Shown here piece by piece: positions 1 through 5,953 of a DNA stretch of 18,891 bases (the stretch's first letter is position 1; each line of letters opens with the position of its first letter). The stretch covers positions 1 to 18,891 of the forward strand of contig JALSLF010000206.1 in assembly GCA_026988445.1 (NCBI GenBank), written 5' to 3'. The position numbers and the translations under genes are program-made. The notes under the pieces were generated by a model that searched no databases, was not told where the DNA came from, and saw only the letters and a list, made by a program, of their open reading frames with translations. This DNA comes from Bacteroidales bacterium (GTDB lineage Bacteria; Bacteroidota; Bacteroidia; Bacteroidales; NBLH01).

Positions 1-311
1 CAGGTAACACTTTGTATATTTCAGGGCAAATACCTATAAACCCTGAAACAGGTAAAATTATAGAGGGCGGAATTACGGAACAAACTGAACAAGTTATGAA
101 AAACATTGGTGCAATATTAAAAGAAGCCGGTTTTTCGTATGCAGATGTTGTTAAATCAACTTGTTTATTATCCGATATGAGTAATTTTTCAGCTATGAAC
201 GAAGTTTACGGAAAATATTACCACGAAAATCCACCTGCAAGAGCAGCTTTTGCAGTTAAAGAACTACCAATGAGTGTATTGATTGAGATTGAAACCATAG
301 CTGTAAAATAG
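1..311 (+). CDS. ridA: RidA family enamine/imine deaminase, 3' part
   Basis: RidA (YjgF/YER057c/UK114) proteins hydrolyse reactive enamine/imine intermediates, such as 2-aminoacrylate released by PLP enzymes, in the cytosol. The reading frame is open from the window edge, and codons before the apparent TTG at 12 (Gly-Asn-Thr) continue the family sequence. The gene is therefore cut by the window, not started at 12; about the first 20-25 residues are missing. Visible signature: LYISGQIPINPETG, then PPARAAFAV with the substrate-carboxylate-binding Arg, and IEIETIA near the end. The Arg-to-Glu spacing (15 residues) equals that of E. coli RidA R105/E120. The gene ends at TAG 309-311 and is followed at once by a strong inverted repeat. 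The family call is secure; the exact substrate is not shown. Confidence 0.9.
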   Translation, partial: GNTLYISGQIPINPETGKIIEGGITEQTEQVMKNIGAILKEAGFSYADVVKSTCLLSDMSNFSAMNEVYGKYYHENPPARAAFAVKELPMSVLIEIETIAVK

Positions 312-323
312 TAAATCTAATTT

Positions 324-361
324 TTAAACTTTGTCAAAGAAAATACTTTGACAAAGTTTAA
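324..361 (+). terminator. Perfect 16-bp hairpin after ridA
   Basis: Positions 324-339 and 346-361 are perfect reverse complements (core CTTTGTCAAAG / CTTTGACAAAG) around a 6-nt AAAATA loop. It lies 12 nt after the ridA stop and upstream of the Fur-family promoter. The following sequence (TATTTTCG) is only weakly T-rich, so it may be an imperfect intrinsic terminator or an mRNA 3'-end stabiliser. Confidence 0.6.
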
Positions 362-380
362 GTATTTTCGAAAAAAAATA

Positions 381-397
381 TTTAGAATAATTCTAAA
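381..397. promoter_or_regulatory. PerR-box-like palindrome upstream of Fur/PerR gene
   Basis: An uninterrupted 8-1-8 palindrome, TTTAGAATAATTCTAAA. Its inner 7-1-7 core, TTAGAATAATTCTAA, differs from the B. subtilis PerR consensus TTATAATnATTATAA at one position per half-site. It ends 6 nt before the likely -33 element of the Fur/PerR-family gene, which suits autoregulation. Binding is inferred, not shown. Confidence 0.6.
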
Positions 398-402
398 TAA
401 GT

Positions 403-433
403 GTTGTGCAAATAAATATTTTTTGTAATTTTG
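403..433 (+). promoter_or_regulatory. Predicted Bacteroidota promoter of Fur/PerR gene
   Basis: A GTTG box at 403-406, a 19-nt spacer and TAATTTTG (TAnnTTTG) at 426-433. It implies transcription from about 440, which rules out the upstream in-frame start at 406 and supports the ATG at 499. Confidence 0.55.
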
Positions 434-498
434 GACTATATTTTAACCCTAAACTATTTGTCATTGAAAAAACAGCCTCAAAATTAATTAATTTGAAT

Positions 499-957
499 AT
501 GATTTGCACAGATACAAAAGAAACTGTAAAACAGATATTTACTGAATATCTTGAAAAAATGGGACACCGTAAAACGCCTGAACGCTTTGCTATTTTAGAT
601 GAAATCTATACACGCGACGGGCATTTTGATATTGAAAGTTTGTATCTGTTTATGAAAAATAAAAATTACCGGGTTAGTCGGGCAACATTATACAATACTA
701 TTGAGCTCTTATTAGATTGTAATTTAGTGATTAAGCATCAGTTTGGTAAAAATATTGCTCAATTTGAAAAAGCTCATGAATGTCGCCAGCACGACCATCT
801 AATTTGTACGGAATGTGGTAAAGTAATCGAGTTTTGCGACCCGCGTATTCACGAAATACAAACTACGGCATCTGAACTTATGAAATTCAGGGTAGATTAT
901 CATTCCTTGTATTTTTATGGATTATGTGAAGATTGTCAAGTTGAAGAAAAAAAATAA
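499..957 (+). CDS. Fur/PerR family transcriptional repressor
   Basis: A metal-dependent DNA-binding repressor of the Fur superfamily, 152 aa from ATG 499, the usual length. The 31 codons before this ATG run through the predicted promoter and look non-coding. Winged-helix recognition segment: RVSRATLYNTIELL at about residues 58-71. Structural zinc site: C103-x2-C106 and C143-x2-C146. Regulatory-site residues include H42, E90, H98, H100 and E111. Fur proteins generally carry Glu at the last-but-one and last ligand positions where B. subtilis PerR has Asp85 and Asp104, so the ligand set is Fur-like. A PerR-box-like operator and the neighbouring oxyR and peroxiredoxin genes nevertheless point to peroxide control. 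It converges on oxyR with a 32-nt gap. The family is certain; PerR versus Fur is unresolved. Confidence 0.9.
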   Translation: MICTDTKETVKQIFTEYLEKMGHRKTPERFAILDEIYTRDGHFDIESLYLFMKNKNYRVSRATLYNTIELLLDCNLVIKHQFGKNIAQFEKAHECRQHDHLICTECGKVIEFCDPRIHEIQTTASELMKFRVDYHSLYFYGLCEDCQVEEKK

Positions 958-989
958 ACGCTATAATTTTGTAAATAGAGTTGATAAAA

Positions 990-1928
990 TTATTTCCAAT
1001 CAACCAGCATGCCATTGCCCAAAGTCTTTAATTCTTCGGGGATATTTTCTAAAATTTTGTCTTTAATGGCATTTACCATTTTTTCTTTTAAGAAAGTATC
1101 CTTTACCACGATACTTATTTCTCTTTTAGGAATGGGTACATTAAATTCACGTACCAATTCTTTTTTTCGTTCTTCCATATCCAAAAGGCTAAGCCACGGA
1201 AGCAATGTATAACCGTATTGTTGTTCTACCAGTTTACTTAATGACTCTAATGAGCCGCTGCGGTAATTTAAAGCCAAGGATTGCGTCTTAATTTGGTCGG
1301 CACCGCACAAATTAATGGCATGACTACTAAAACAGTGTCCTTCGTTTAAAAGCCACATATCGTCAATGCTTAAATCCGAAGCATTAATTTTGTCCTTTTT
1401 AAAAAATCGGTGCTCTTTTGAGCTAAAAACTATAAAAGGTTCATAGTATAAAGGTATTTCACGAATACCCGGCTCATTTAAAGGAGTTGCAATAATACCG
1501 ATATCTAAATCGTTGTTAATTAATGCTTCAACAATTTGATCTGTAAGTAATTCTTCAATTTGTATGTGTAAACCCGGGTATTCTTTGATGGTTTGGGTAA
1601 TGAATAAAGGAACTAAGTAAGGGGCAATAGTAGGTATTATTCCAATATTCAAATCTCCTTGAATATTCCCTCTGATTTCTTGAATCATTTCCGGAATTTT
1701 ATTAGCCGATTCCAAAACAACCATTGCTTGTTTAATAATTTTTTCTCCAACTACGGTAGGTTCAATAGGCTGTTTACTACGGTCAAAGATTTTTATATCC
1801 AATTCGTCTTCAAGTTTTTGAATTTGCATGCTTAAAGTCGGTTGTGTAATAAAACATTTTTCAGCAGCAGTAACAAAATGCCTGTATTTATTCAGTGCTA
1901 CAATGTATTCAAGTTGAACAAGAGTCAT
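990..1928 (-). CDS. oxyR: OxyR, LysR-type peroxide sensor
   Basis: A LysR-family regulator, 312 aa, that senses H2O2 through a reversible disulphide and activates antioxidant genes. The N-terminal winged HTH is at about residues 2-60 (AAEKCFITQPTLSMQIQKLE); the periplasmic-binding-like effector domain follows from about 90. The diagnostic redox pair is in EGHCFSSHAINLC: by count the cysteines are C199 and C208, the same numbers as in E. coli OxyR. ATG at 1928 gives the standard LysR start, MTLVQLEYIV. It is transcribed divergently from the peroxiredoxin gene at 2254, the usual arrangement for a LysR protein and its target. The spacer carries a MITE-like insertion, so the oxyR leader may be long. 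A CAAATATA at 2147-2154 (TATATTTG on the minus strand) could be its -7 box, with no clear -33 partner. Confidence 0.93.
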   Translation of the reverse strand: MTLVQLEYIVALNKYRHFVTAAEKCFITQPTLSMQIQKLEDELDIKIFDRSKQPIEPTVVGEKIIKQAMVVLESANKIPEMIQEIRGNIQGDLNIGIIPTIAPYLVPLFITQTIKEYPGLHIQIEELLTDQIVEALINNDLDIGIIATPLNEPGIREIPLYYEPFIVFSSKEHRFFKKDKINASDLSIDDMWLLNEGHCFSSHAINLCGADQIKTQSLALNYRSGSLESLSKLVEQQYGYTLLPWLSLLDMEERKKELVREFNVPIPKREISIVVKDTFLKEKMVNAIKDKILENIPEELKTLGNGMLVDWK

Positions 1929-1955
1929 AAAGATTATTTTTTTAATTAATTAGTA

Positions 1956-2083
1956 AGTGTCTATAAAGTCGGAGTACGACTAAAATTGCTAATTCCATAA
2001 AAGTTAAGTTACTTACAAACAGTAAATTAACAAAGTCGCACTGCACCTGTTTTATGAAAATACATGTTTTATGAACAGACACT
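1956..2083. mobile_element. MITE-like 128-bp element in oxyR-peroxiredoxin spacer
   Basis: The ends are AGTGTCT (1956-1962) and its exact inverse AGACACT (2077-2083). The left arm continues ATAAAG and the right arm, read inward on the minus strand, GTTCATAAAAC, so the similarity extends with a 4-nt gap. Flanks AATTAGTA (1948-1955) and AATTAGAA (2084-2091) match at 7 of 8 positions, like a target-site duplication. Inside are a GTCG/CGAC hairpin (1968-1980) and an 11-nt direct repeat TGTTTTATGAA (2048-2058, 2065-2075). There is no coding capacity. Element status is inferred. Confidence 0.5.
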
Positions 2084-2186
2084 AATTAGAACAATTTCAA
2101 TTGTATGTTATGGCAACAATATAGTTAAAGAGTTTTATTTGAGATGCAAATATAAAAAAAATCTATGATAATATAAAAATTATTGA

Positions 2187-2218
2187 TTTGACTGATGTTG
2201 TTTTTTACCCTACCTTTG
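2187..2218 (+). promoter_or_regulatory. Predicted promoter of peroxiredoxin gene
   Basis: TTTG at 2187-2190, a 20-nt spacer, and TACCTTTG at 2211-2218, a full match to the Bacteroidota TTTG/TAnnTTTG pattern. The start site would be near 2225, giving a leader of about 30 nt before ATG 2254 and excluding the longer in-frame start at 2188. Confidence 0.65.
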
Positions 2219-2253
2219 TATCGAATTTAATAATAACCCTAAAATTAAAAGAT

Positions 2254-2916
2254 ATGGAAGAGAAAAAAGGAATGCCATTATTAGGAGATAAATTTCCTGA
2301 GTTAACCGTTCAAACAACACACGGTATTAAAAATTTACCCGGTGATTATAAAGGAAAATGGTTTGTATTATTCAGTCATCCGGCAGATTTCACTCCGGTA
2401 TGTACAACAGAGTTTGTTGCTTTTCAAAAGCGCTACGATAGATTTAAAGCACTTAATACCGAATTAATCGGTTTAAGCGTTGATCAAGTTTTTGCACACA
2501 TTAAATGGGAAGAGTGGATTGAAGAAAATGTAGGTGTAAAAATTGAATTCCCGATTATTGCAGATACCGGTAAAGTTGCTGCCGAATTAGGCCTTATTCA
2601 TCCGGGCAAAGGGACCAATACAGTTCGCGCGGTATTCATCGTAGATGCTGATGCAAATATTCGTATAATATTCTATTATCCGCAAGAATTGGGTAGGAAT
2701 ATGGATGAGATTTTACGCGCTGTTGAAGCAATGCAACTTTCGGATAAAAATAAAGTTGCCATACCGGCAAATTGGCCAAACAACGAAATGGTTGGTAATC
2801 ATGTAATTATTCCACCGGCAACCGATTCAGCAACCGCAAAACAAAGGTTAGAAGATGCTAAAGCAGGTAAACATGAGTGTTACGATTGGTGGTTGTGCCA
2901 TAAAGAATTAAAATAA
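2254..2916 (+). CDS. Peroxiredoxin, Prx6/archaeal-type with C-terminal Cys pair
   Basis: A thiol peroxidase of the AhpC/TSA superfamily that reduces H2O2 and organic peroxides in the cytosol; 220 aa from ATG 2254, chosen because of the promoter just upstream. The peroxidatic site is HPADFTPVC (P43, T47, C50), with the conserved Arg at R125. The Prx6-like C-terminal dimerisation domain ends in C209-YDWWL-C215. Spacing and context match the Aeropyrum-type peroxiredoxin, whose C50, C207 and C213 form the catalytic and resolving set, so this is likely a 2-Cys enzyme despite belonging to the 1-Cys Prx6 branch. The divergent oxyR suggests peroxide-induced expression. A bidirectional terminator follows. 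Confidence 0.93.
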   Translation: MEEKKGMPLLGDKFPELTVQTTHGIKNLPGDYKGKWFVLFSHPADFTPVCTTEFVAFQKRYDRFKALNTELIGLSVDQVFAHIKWEEWIEENVGVKIEFPIIADTGKVAAELGLIHPGKGTNTVRAVFIVDADANIRIIFYYPQELGRNMDEILRAVEAMQLSDKNKVAIPANWPNNEMVGNHVIIPPATDSATAKQRLEDAKAGKHECYDWWLCHKELK

Positions 2917-2983
2917 TCAAAATGTTTGATTTTTAAAAATTGGAGTATTGGTTTATTATGTATTTGCAACTATGGTTGCATAA

Positions 2984-3014
2984 AAAAAGCCGCTTTGTAA
3001 AAGAGCGGCTTTTT
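2984..3014. terminator. Bidirectional terminator, peroxiredoxin / actin-like gene
   Basis: Stem AAAAAGCCGCT (2984-2994) pairs exactly with AGCGGCTTTTT (3004-3014) around a 9-nt loop. The T-run on one strand and the A-run on the other make it usable by the convergent genes on both sides. A smaller hairpin, TGCAAC-TATG-GTTGCA, precedes it at 2965-2980. Confidence 0.85.
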
Positions 3015-3098
3015 GAATTGATCTACGAAACAAAGCTCAGAAATTGAGTTTGTATTTTTGATAATTTTCAATTCAATAATCTACGTTTTAAGTTTTTT

Positions 3099-4163
3099 TT
3101 AAGAAAAAGCCGGTTTAAAATCATTAACTTCTTTTTCGTATTTATCGGTTTCAAATTGTGTTAGTACCGTGTTTGCATTACCTACATCTAAGCCTATTGC
3201 TGTAGATTTATCACCCCCTGCAAGCATAATTGAATTTAGGCTATAACCTTCGCTTGTAAGTGTTAAAGGATTTTTAACCACTTCAACATTAGCAATATCA
3301 TGAAACTCATTATGGAAAGCATCTACCAGTTCACTAAACATGGCACCGCCACCGGTTAAGAAAATTTTATCGGCTTTTTCAAAATCCGAATCACTAAACG
3401 ATCTTCGTAAAACAGGTGAAATAACATGTTCATAATATCTTTCAAGTACATGTTTACGTAATTCTACAATATTCACTCTTTTCCTATCCAGAATAATATG
3501 ATCGTTACGGAAAGACATATCTAACTGCTTTTCGGTTTTTAAACCCAGATAATATTTATTAGAAAGCTGACGCATAAACATATCTACGGCATATTGCATA
3601 CCCGTAATGCTAGTAGCTGTACGATGAACAATTCCTGTTTCGGTACTTAATACAGCCTCACAAGTCCCGTAACCTAAACTTACCACAAAAAAGTTTCCGT
3701 CTGCATTTTCATCCCCTACACGCAAGGCAATAATATTCCCTATCATTTCCGGTAATATTTCCACTTTTTGAATATGGGGTTTAATTTTAGCACGTTTTTT
3801 ATTGCTGAATGTTCCCTGATAGTATTCTATGGCATCAATGCTTTGAATAATTTCTTCGGCTTTCTTTTTATAAATATGATAAGTTGAAAACGGAAAGCCG
3901 GTGGTTAAAGCAAGCGGACGATTATTTGTATTATTTGCCAATAAAATACCTGCTTTTACAAAAAGCAGATAATCCAATTCATCAGGAGCACTGTTAATGG
4001 CTTTATTTGGCGACATACCTTCCGATAAAGCTAAATCACCCAAAATATAAGCCTGTTCATTTTCATATAATTGAAGTCCTCCCAATAAATCTTTTGATAC
4101 AAAATTTAAATCGGTTGCAGTAGCTTCAAATAAGCTCGGAAAACTATAACTTTTCTTTTTCAT
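3099..4163 (-). CDS. Actin-like ATPase (ParM/StbA type), apparently circularly permuted
   Basis: A 354-aa actin/Hsp70-fold protein resembling ParM/StbA/Alp filament-forming ATPases. Motifs by residue: SYSFPSLFE 5-13 and YILGDLAL 39-46 (normally 20-40 residues after the first strands); RPLALTTGFPFS 82-93; phosphate-2-like VVSLGYGTCEA 160-170, where the usual Asp is Ser162; adenosine motif IFLTGGGAMF 267-276; the typical terminal helix region NPLTLTSEGYSL 298-309; then IGLDVGNANT 323-332. That last motif is a canonical phosphate-1 loop with the Asp (D326), and in ParM-like proteins it sits within the first 15 residues. Here the N-terminus begins directly at the strand that normally follows it. 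Sequence upstream of the ATG is non-coding, so this is not a missed start. No partition adaptor gene is adjacent. The role (filament, scaffold or enzyme) is unknown. The fold call is strong; the permutation is inferred from motif order. Confidence 0.82.
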   Translation of the reverse strand: MKKKSYSFPSLFEATATDLNFVSKDLLGGLQLYENEQAYILGDLALSEGMSPNKAINSAPDELDYLLFVKAGILLANNTNNRPLALTTGFPFSTYHIYKKKAEEIIQSIDAIEYYQGTFSNKKRAKIKPHIQKVEILPEMIGNIIALRVGDENADGNFFVVSLGYGTCEAVLSTETGIVHRTATSITGMQYAVDMFMRQLSNKYYLGLKTEKQLDMSFRNDHIILDRKRVNIVELRKHVLERYYEHVISPVLRRSFSDSDFEKADKIFLTGGGAMFSELVDAFHNEFHDIANVEVVKNPLTLTSEGYSLNSIMLAGGDKSTAIGLDVGNANTVLTQFETDKYEKEVNDFKPAFS

Positions 4164-4635
4164 TATTTTCGTAGATTATTGTTTTTTACATAATTATTTA
4201 CATTTTGTAACTTTCAAATACTATACCAAAATATTTAGAATAATTTCACTCTAAAATAAACACTCTGTATATTTCTGTTATTCAATATTTTATATTTACA
4301 AAAATCAGTATGATAAAATCTTAATAAATATATCCAGAATTTGGATTGCTAGAATATTACTATATTCGCTTTTCAATGAGATTTTTATTTATTACTCAAA
4401 GAGAAGTATCAGTTCGGCTGCTTTACTTTAACCCAAATTAAGCAGTTATGCATAAAAAGACGAGCCAAGATATTGAGTTTGAAAAGTTTAGAAAAAAAGT
4501 GAGAATATCCTTTGGTATTAGTGTTTTTTTTGTAAACTTTTTGACTCAATAGATTGATGCCTATTGAAATAAATAATCGCTTAATTTAGATTTAATAATA
4601 CATTCTTTTATTTTTAATTATAAATTTTGTTACAA
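4164..4635. other. Intergenic region between actin-like gene and cyclase gene
   Basis: This 472-nt A+T-rich divergent spacer contains an 18-nt stretch (4228-4245) identical to the left part of the PerR-box-like site at 375-392, a weak minus-strand -7-like sequence (CAAATACTA, 4215-4223), and a 34-codon ORF at 4448-4552 that carries the left copy of a repeat flanking the cyclase gene. A TATAAATTTTG just before the cyclase start (4619-4629) is a near match to the -7 box. No conserved gene or structured RNA is recognisable. Confidence 0.5.
4451..4490 (+). repeat. Left copy of degenerate repeat flanking cyclase gene
   Basis: Matches 5292-5331 at 34 of 40 positions with no gaps; the shared blocks are GCCAAGAT and TTGAAAAGTTTA. 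It lies in a 34-codon ORF (4448-4552, beginning MHKKTSQDIEFEKF). The corresponding frame of the right copy reads HKKKCQDTDIEKF, so the similarity is also visible at protein level. It may be a remnant of a duplicated or mobile sequence. Confidence 0.5.
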
Positions 4636-5250
4636 ATGATATACGTAGATTTATCACATACATTTAAAGATGAAATGCCCGTTTTCCCGGGTGATAGCAT
4701 TTCGGAATTAAAACAAGTAGCTTTTTTTGATAAAAACGGCTATAATTCTTTCTATATCCAAAGTGGAATGCATGTAGGTACACATATAGATGCTCCTTTT
4801 CATATGATGCCTACCGGCAAAAAACTTTCCGAAATTAAACCCGAACACTTTTTTGGTCCTGCTAAGGTAATCGATGTTAAAAATCGAAAAAAAATTGATA
4901 TTGATGTGTTAAAAGATGTACAAATAAAAAAAGGCAGCATTCTTTTACTACATACCGGACAAGATAAATATTACCGTACCGATAATTATTATAAAAACTT
5001 TCCGGTTATTACGCCGGCTTTTGCAGAGGCACTTATTGAGAATGATATTAAAATAATAGGTTTTGATAGTCCCAGCCCGGATGATTATCCATATAATGTA
5101 CATAAATTATTCTTTGCCAATGATGTACTTATTATTGAAAACCTCACCGGTTTAGAACGATTATTAAATATTGATGAATTTGAAATAATTGCTGTTCCCG
5201 GAAAATTTCAATCGGCAGGGGCACCGGTGCGTGTAATAGCAAGATATTAA
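4636..5250 (+). CDS. Cyclase / kynurenine-formamidase-like metal hydrolase
   Basis: A member of the cyclase family (PF04199; includes bacterial arylformamidase KynB and polyketide cyclase-like enzymes), 204 aa from ATG 4636. The TTG at 4627 falls inside a promoter-like TATAAATTTTG and adds only three residues. It begins MIYVDLSHTF, the family's usual opening D-L-S/T. The metal-binding signature HxGTHxDxPxH is complete: H46, G48, T49, H50, D52, P54, H56. The C-terminal half has FDSPSPDD 143-150 and IIENLTGLERL 166-176, with the conserved Glu168. These enzymes hydrolyse amides or lactone-like bonds using Mn or Zn. No kynurenine pathway gene is nearby, so the substrate is open. The gene stands alone between two copies of a degenerate repeat. 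Confidence 0.85.
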   Translation: MIYVDLSHTFKDEMPVFPGDSISELKQVAFFDKNGYNSFYIQSGMHVGTHIDAPFHMMPTGKKLSEIKPEHFFGPAKVIDVKNRKKIDIDVLKDVQIKKGSILLLHTGQDKYYRTDNYYKNFPVITPAFAEALIENDIKIIGFDSPSPDDYPYNVHKLFFANDVLIIENLTGLERLLNIDEFEIIAVPGKFQSAGAPVRVIARY

Positions 5251-5291
5251 AAGCATAACTTACATATATTTAAGCTAAATTGAGGTTTATA

Positions 5292-5331
5292 CACAAAAAG
5301 AAGTGCCAAGATACTGATATTGAAAAGTTTA
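5292..5331 (+). repeat. Right copy of degenerate repeat flanking cyclase gene
   Basis: Direct-orientation partner of 4451-4490 (85% identical over 40 nt), in the 252-nt spacer between the cyclase gene and the cold-shock gene. No other gene is visible in that spacer, and no transposase is preserved. Confidence 0.5.
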
Positions 5332-5463
5332 TAGAAACAGTTAAACGCTATATTATATCCAATTATTTCCGGTAAGGCATCTTTTTCATTGCGGATTTAT
5401 AGATATAATTTAATTATTTTAATAAATTTTCTTGAAAAACAATGATTTATAAAAATATTATAC

Positions 5464-5471
5464 TATCTTTG
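5464..5471 (+). promoter_or_regulatory. Predicted -7 box of cold-shock gene
   Basis: TATCTTTG matches TAnnTTTG exactly and lies 31 nt before the ATG. No convincing -33 TTTG is found at the expected distance, so the promoter may depend on the -7 box and the leader. Confidence 0.5.
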
Positions 5472-5502
5472 CATCATAATTAATACAATTTTTAATATTA
5501 TC

Positions 5503-5694
5503 ATGAAAGAAGGAACAGTAAAATTTTTTAATGACACCAAAGGATTCGGTTTCATTAAAGACTCAGAATCAGACAATGAGTACTTTGTACACGTAACAGG
5601 TTTAATCGATGAAATCAGAGAGGACGACCAAGTTACTTTTGAACTTACCGAAGGTAGAAAAGGATTAAATGCAGTAAATGTTAAACTCGCATAG
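5503..5694 (+). CDS. Cold-shock domain protein (CspA family)
   Basis: A 63-aa single cold-shock domain, a five-stranded OB-fold that binds single-stranded RNA and DNA and acts as an RNA chaperone. It opens MKEGTVKFFNDTKGFGFI with the RNP1-like KGFGFI at 13-18; the RNP2-like YFVHV is at 27-31. Slightly shorter than E. coli CspA (70 aa) but within the Bacteroidota range. The leader after the -7 box is about 30 nt, much shorter than that of E. coli cspA, so thermoregulation by a long structured 5' UTR looks unlikely. Followed 29 nt later by a strong intrinsic terminator, so it is monocistronic. Confidence 0.95.
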   Translation: MKEGTVKFFNDTKGFGFIKDSESDNEYFVHVTGLIDEIREDDQVTFELTEGRKGLNAVNVKLA

Positions 5695-5723
5695 TTTATA
5701 TATTTGATCTGAAAATTTAATCG

Positions 5724-5752
5724 AAAGCCTTGCATTTATGCAAGGCTTTTTT
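5724..5752 (+). terminator. Intrinsic terminator of cold-shock gene
   Basis: AAAGCCTTGCA (5724-5734) pairs perfectly with TGCAAGGCTTT (5739-5749) around a TTTA tetraloop and is followed by a run of T to 5752. Confidence 0.9.
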
Positions 5753-5786
5753 GTTGCTTATATTTTTGGTATTTTGACAAATTAAT

Positions 5787-5816
5787 AGTTTAAAGTTTAA
5801 CAGTTTAGAGTTTAAT
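5787..5816 (+). repeat. Tract of four 7/8-nt AGTTTA repeats
   Basis: AGTTTA-headed units start at 5787, 5794, 5802 and 5809 (spacing 7, 8, 7), immediately before the first copy of the 22-nt interspersed motif. A similar pair occurs at 9319-9333, also before a copy of the motif. Confidence 0.55.
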
Positions 5817-5818
5817 AG

Positions 5819-5840
5819 TCCGTAGGTTGTCGAAAAAGTT
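5819..5840 (+). repeat. 22-nt interspersed motif, copy 1
   Basis: Matches the copy at 9357-9378 at 17 of 22 positions (conserved TCCG, GG, GTCG, AAGTT). It lies between the convergent cold-shock and clpC genes. Confidence 0.5.
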
Positions 5841-5878
5841 ATTTTATGCGTAATTTTCAGTAGAACGATATAAATAGC

Positions 5879-5918
5879 AAAACGTCCAAATCGTGATACA
5901 TTACAATTTGAACGTTTT
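5879..5918 (-). terminator. Probable clpC terminator
   Basis: AAAACGTCCAAATCG (5879-5893) and CAATTTGAACGTTTT (5904-5918) pair at 13 of 15 positions around a 10-nt loop, 36 nt beyond the clpC stop on the minus strand. The transcript would end in a GUUUU run. Confidence 0.6.
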
Positions 5919-5953
5919 AAATTAAGCTCTAATAAAATACCTTAAATAAATCT

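Larger units (their letters stand above)
1929..2253. other. oxyR/peroxiredoxin divergent intergenic region
   Basis: This 325-nt spacer holds the MITE-like element (1956-2083), a possible minus-strand -7 box CAAATATA for oxyR (2147-2154), and the peroxiredoxin promoter (2187-2218). I did not find a clean four-part OxyR site (ATAG-N7-CTAT type), though the A+T-rich stretch 2100-2186 next to the promoter is where an OxyR tetramer would be expected. No gene is seen. Confidence 0.5.

Noticed and set aside
12..14. TTG as the start codon of the RidA protein
   Set aside because: The frame continues to the window edge with residues typical of RidA; the gene is simply cut.
406..498. Upstream 31-codon extension of the Fur/PerR-family gene
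   Set aside because: It overlaps the TTG...TAATTTTG promoter, has no family similarity, and the ATG at 499 gives the normal length.
2188..2253. Upstream 22-codon extension of the peroxiredoxin gene
   Set aside because: It runs through the predicted promoter (2187-2218), and the usual family start is at ATG 2254.
3099..4163. Canonical ParM plasmid-partition gene, that is, a plasmid remnant
   Set aside because: There is no adaptor (ParR) gene, centromere repeats or replication gene beside it, and its motif order is not canonical.
4448..4552. 34-codon ORF as a real small gene
   Set aside because: The similarity to 5292-5331 is explained by a degenerate repeat, the second copy lacks a start codon, and no promoter or ribosome-binding signal supports it.
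5787..5840. CRISPR-like array
   Set aside because: The repeats are 7-8 nt, contiguous and imperfect, with no spacers and no cas genes in the window.
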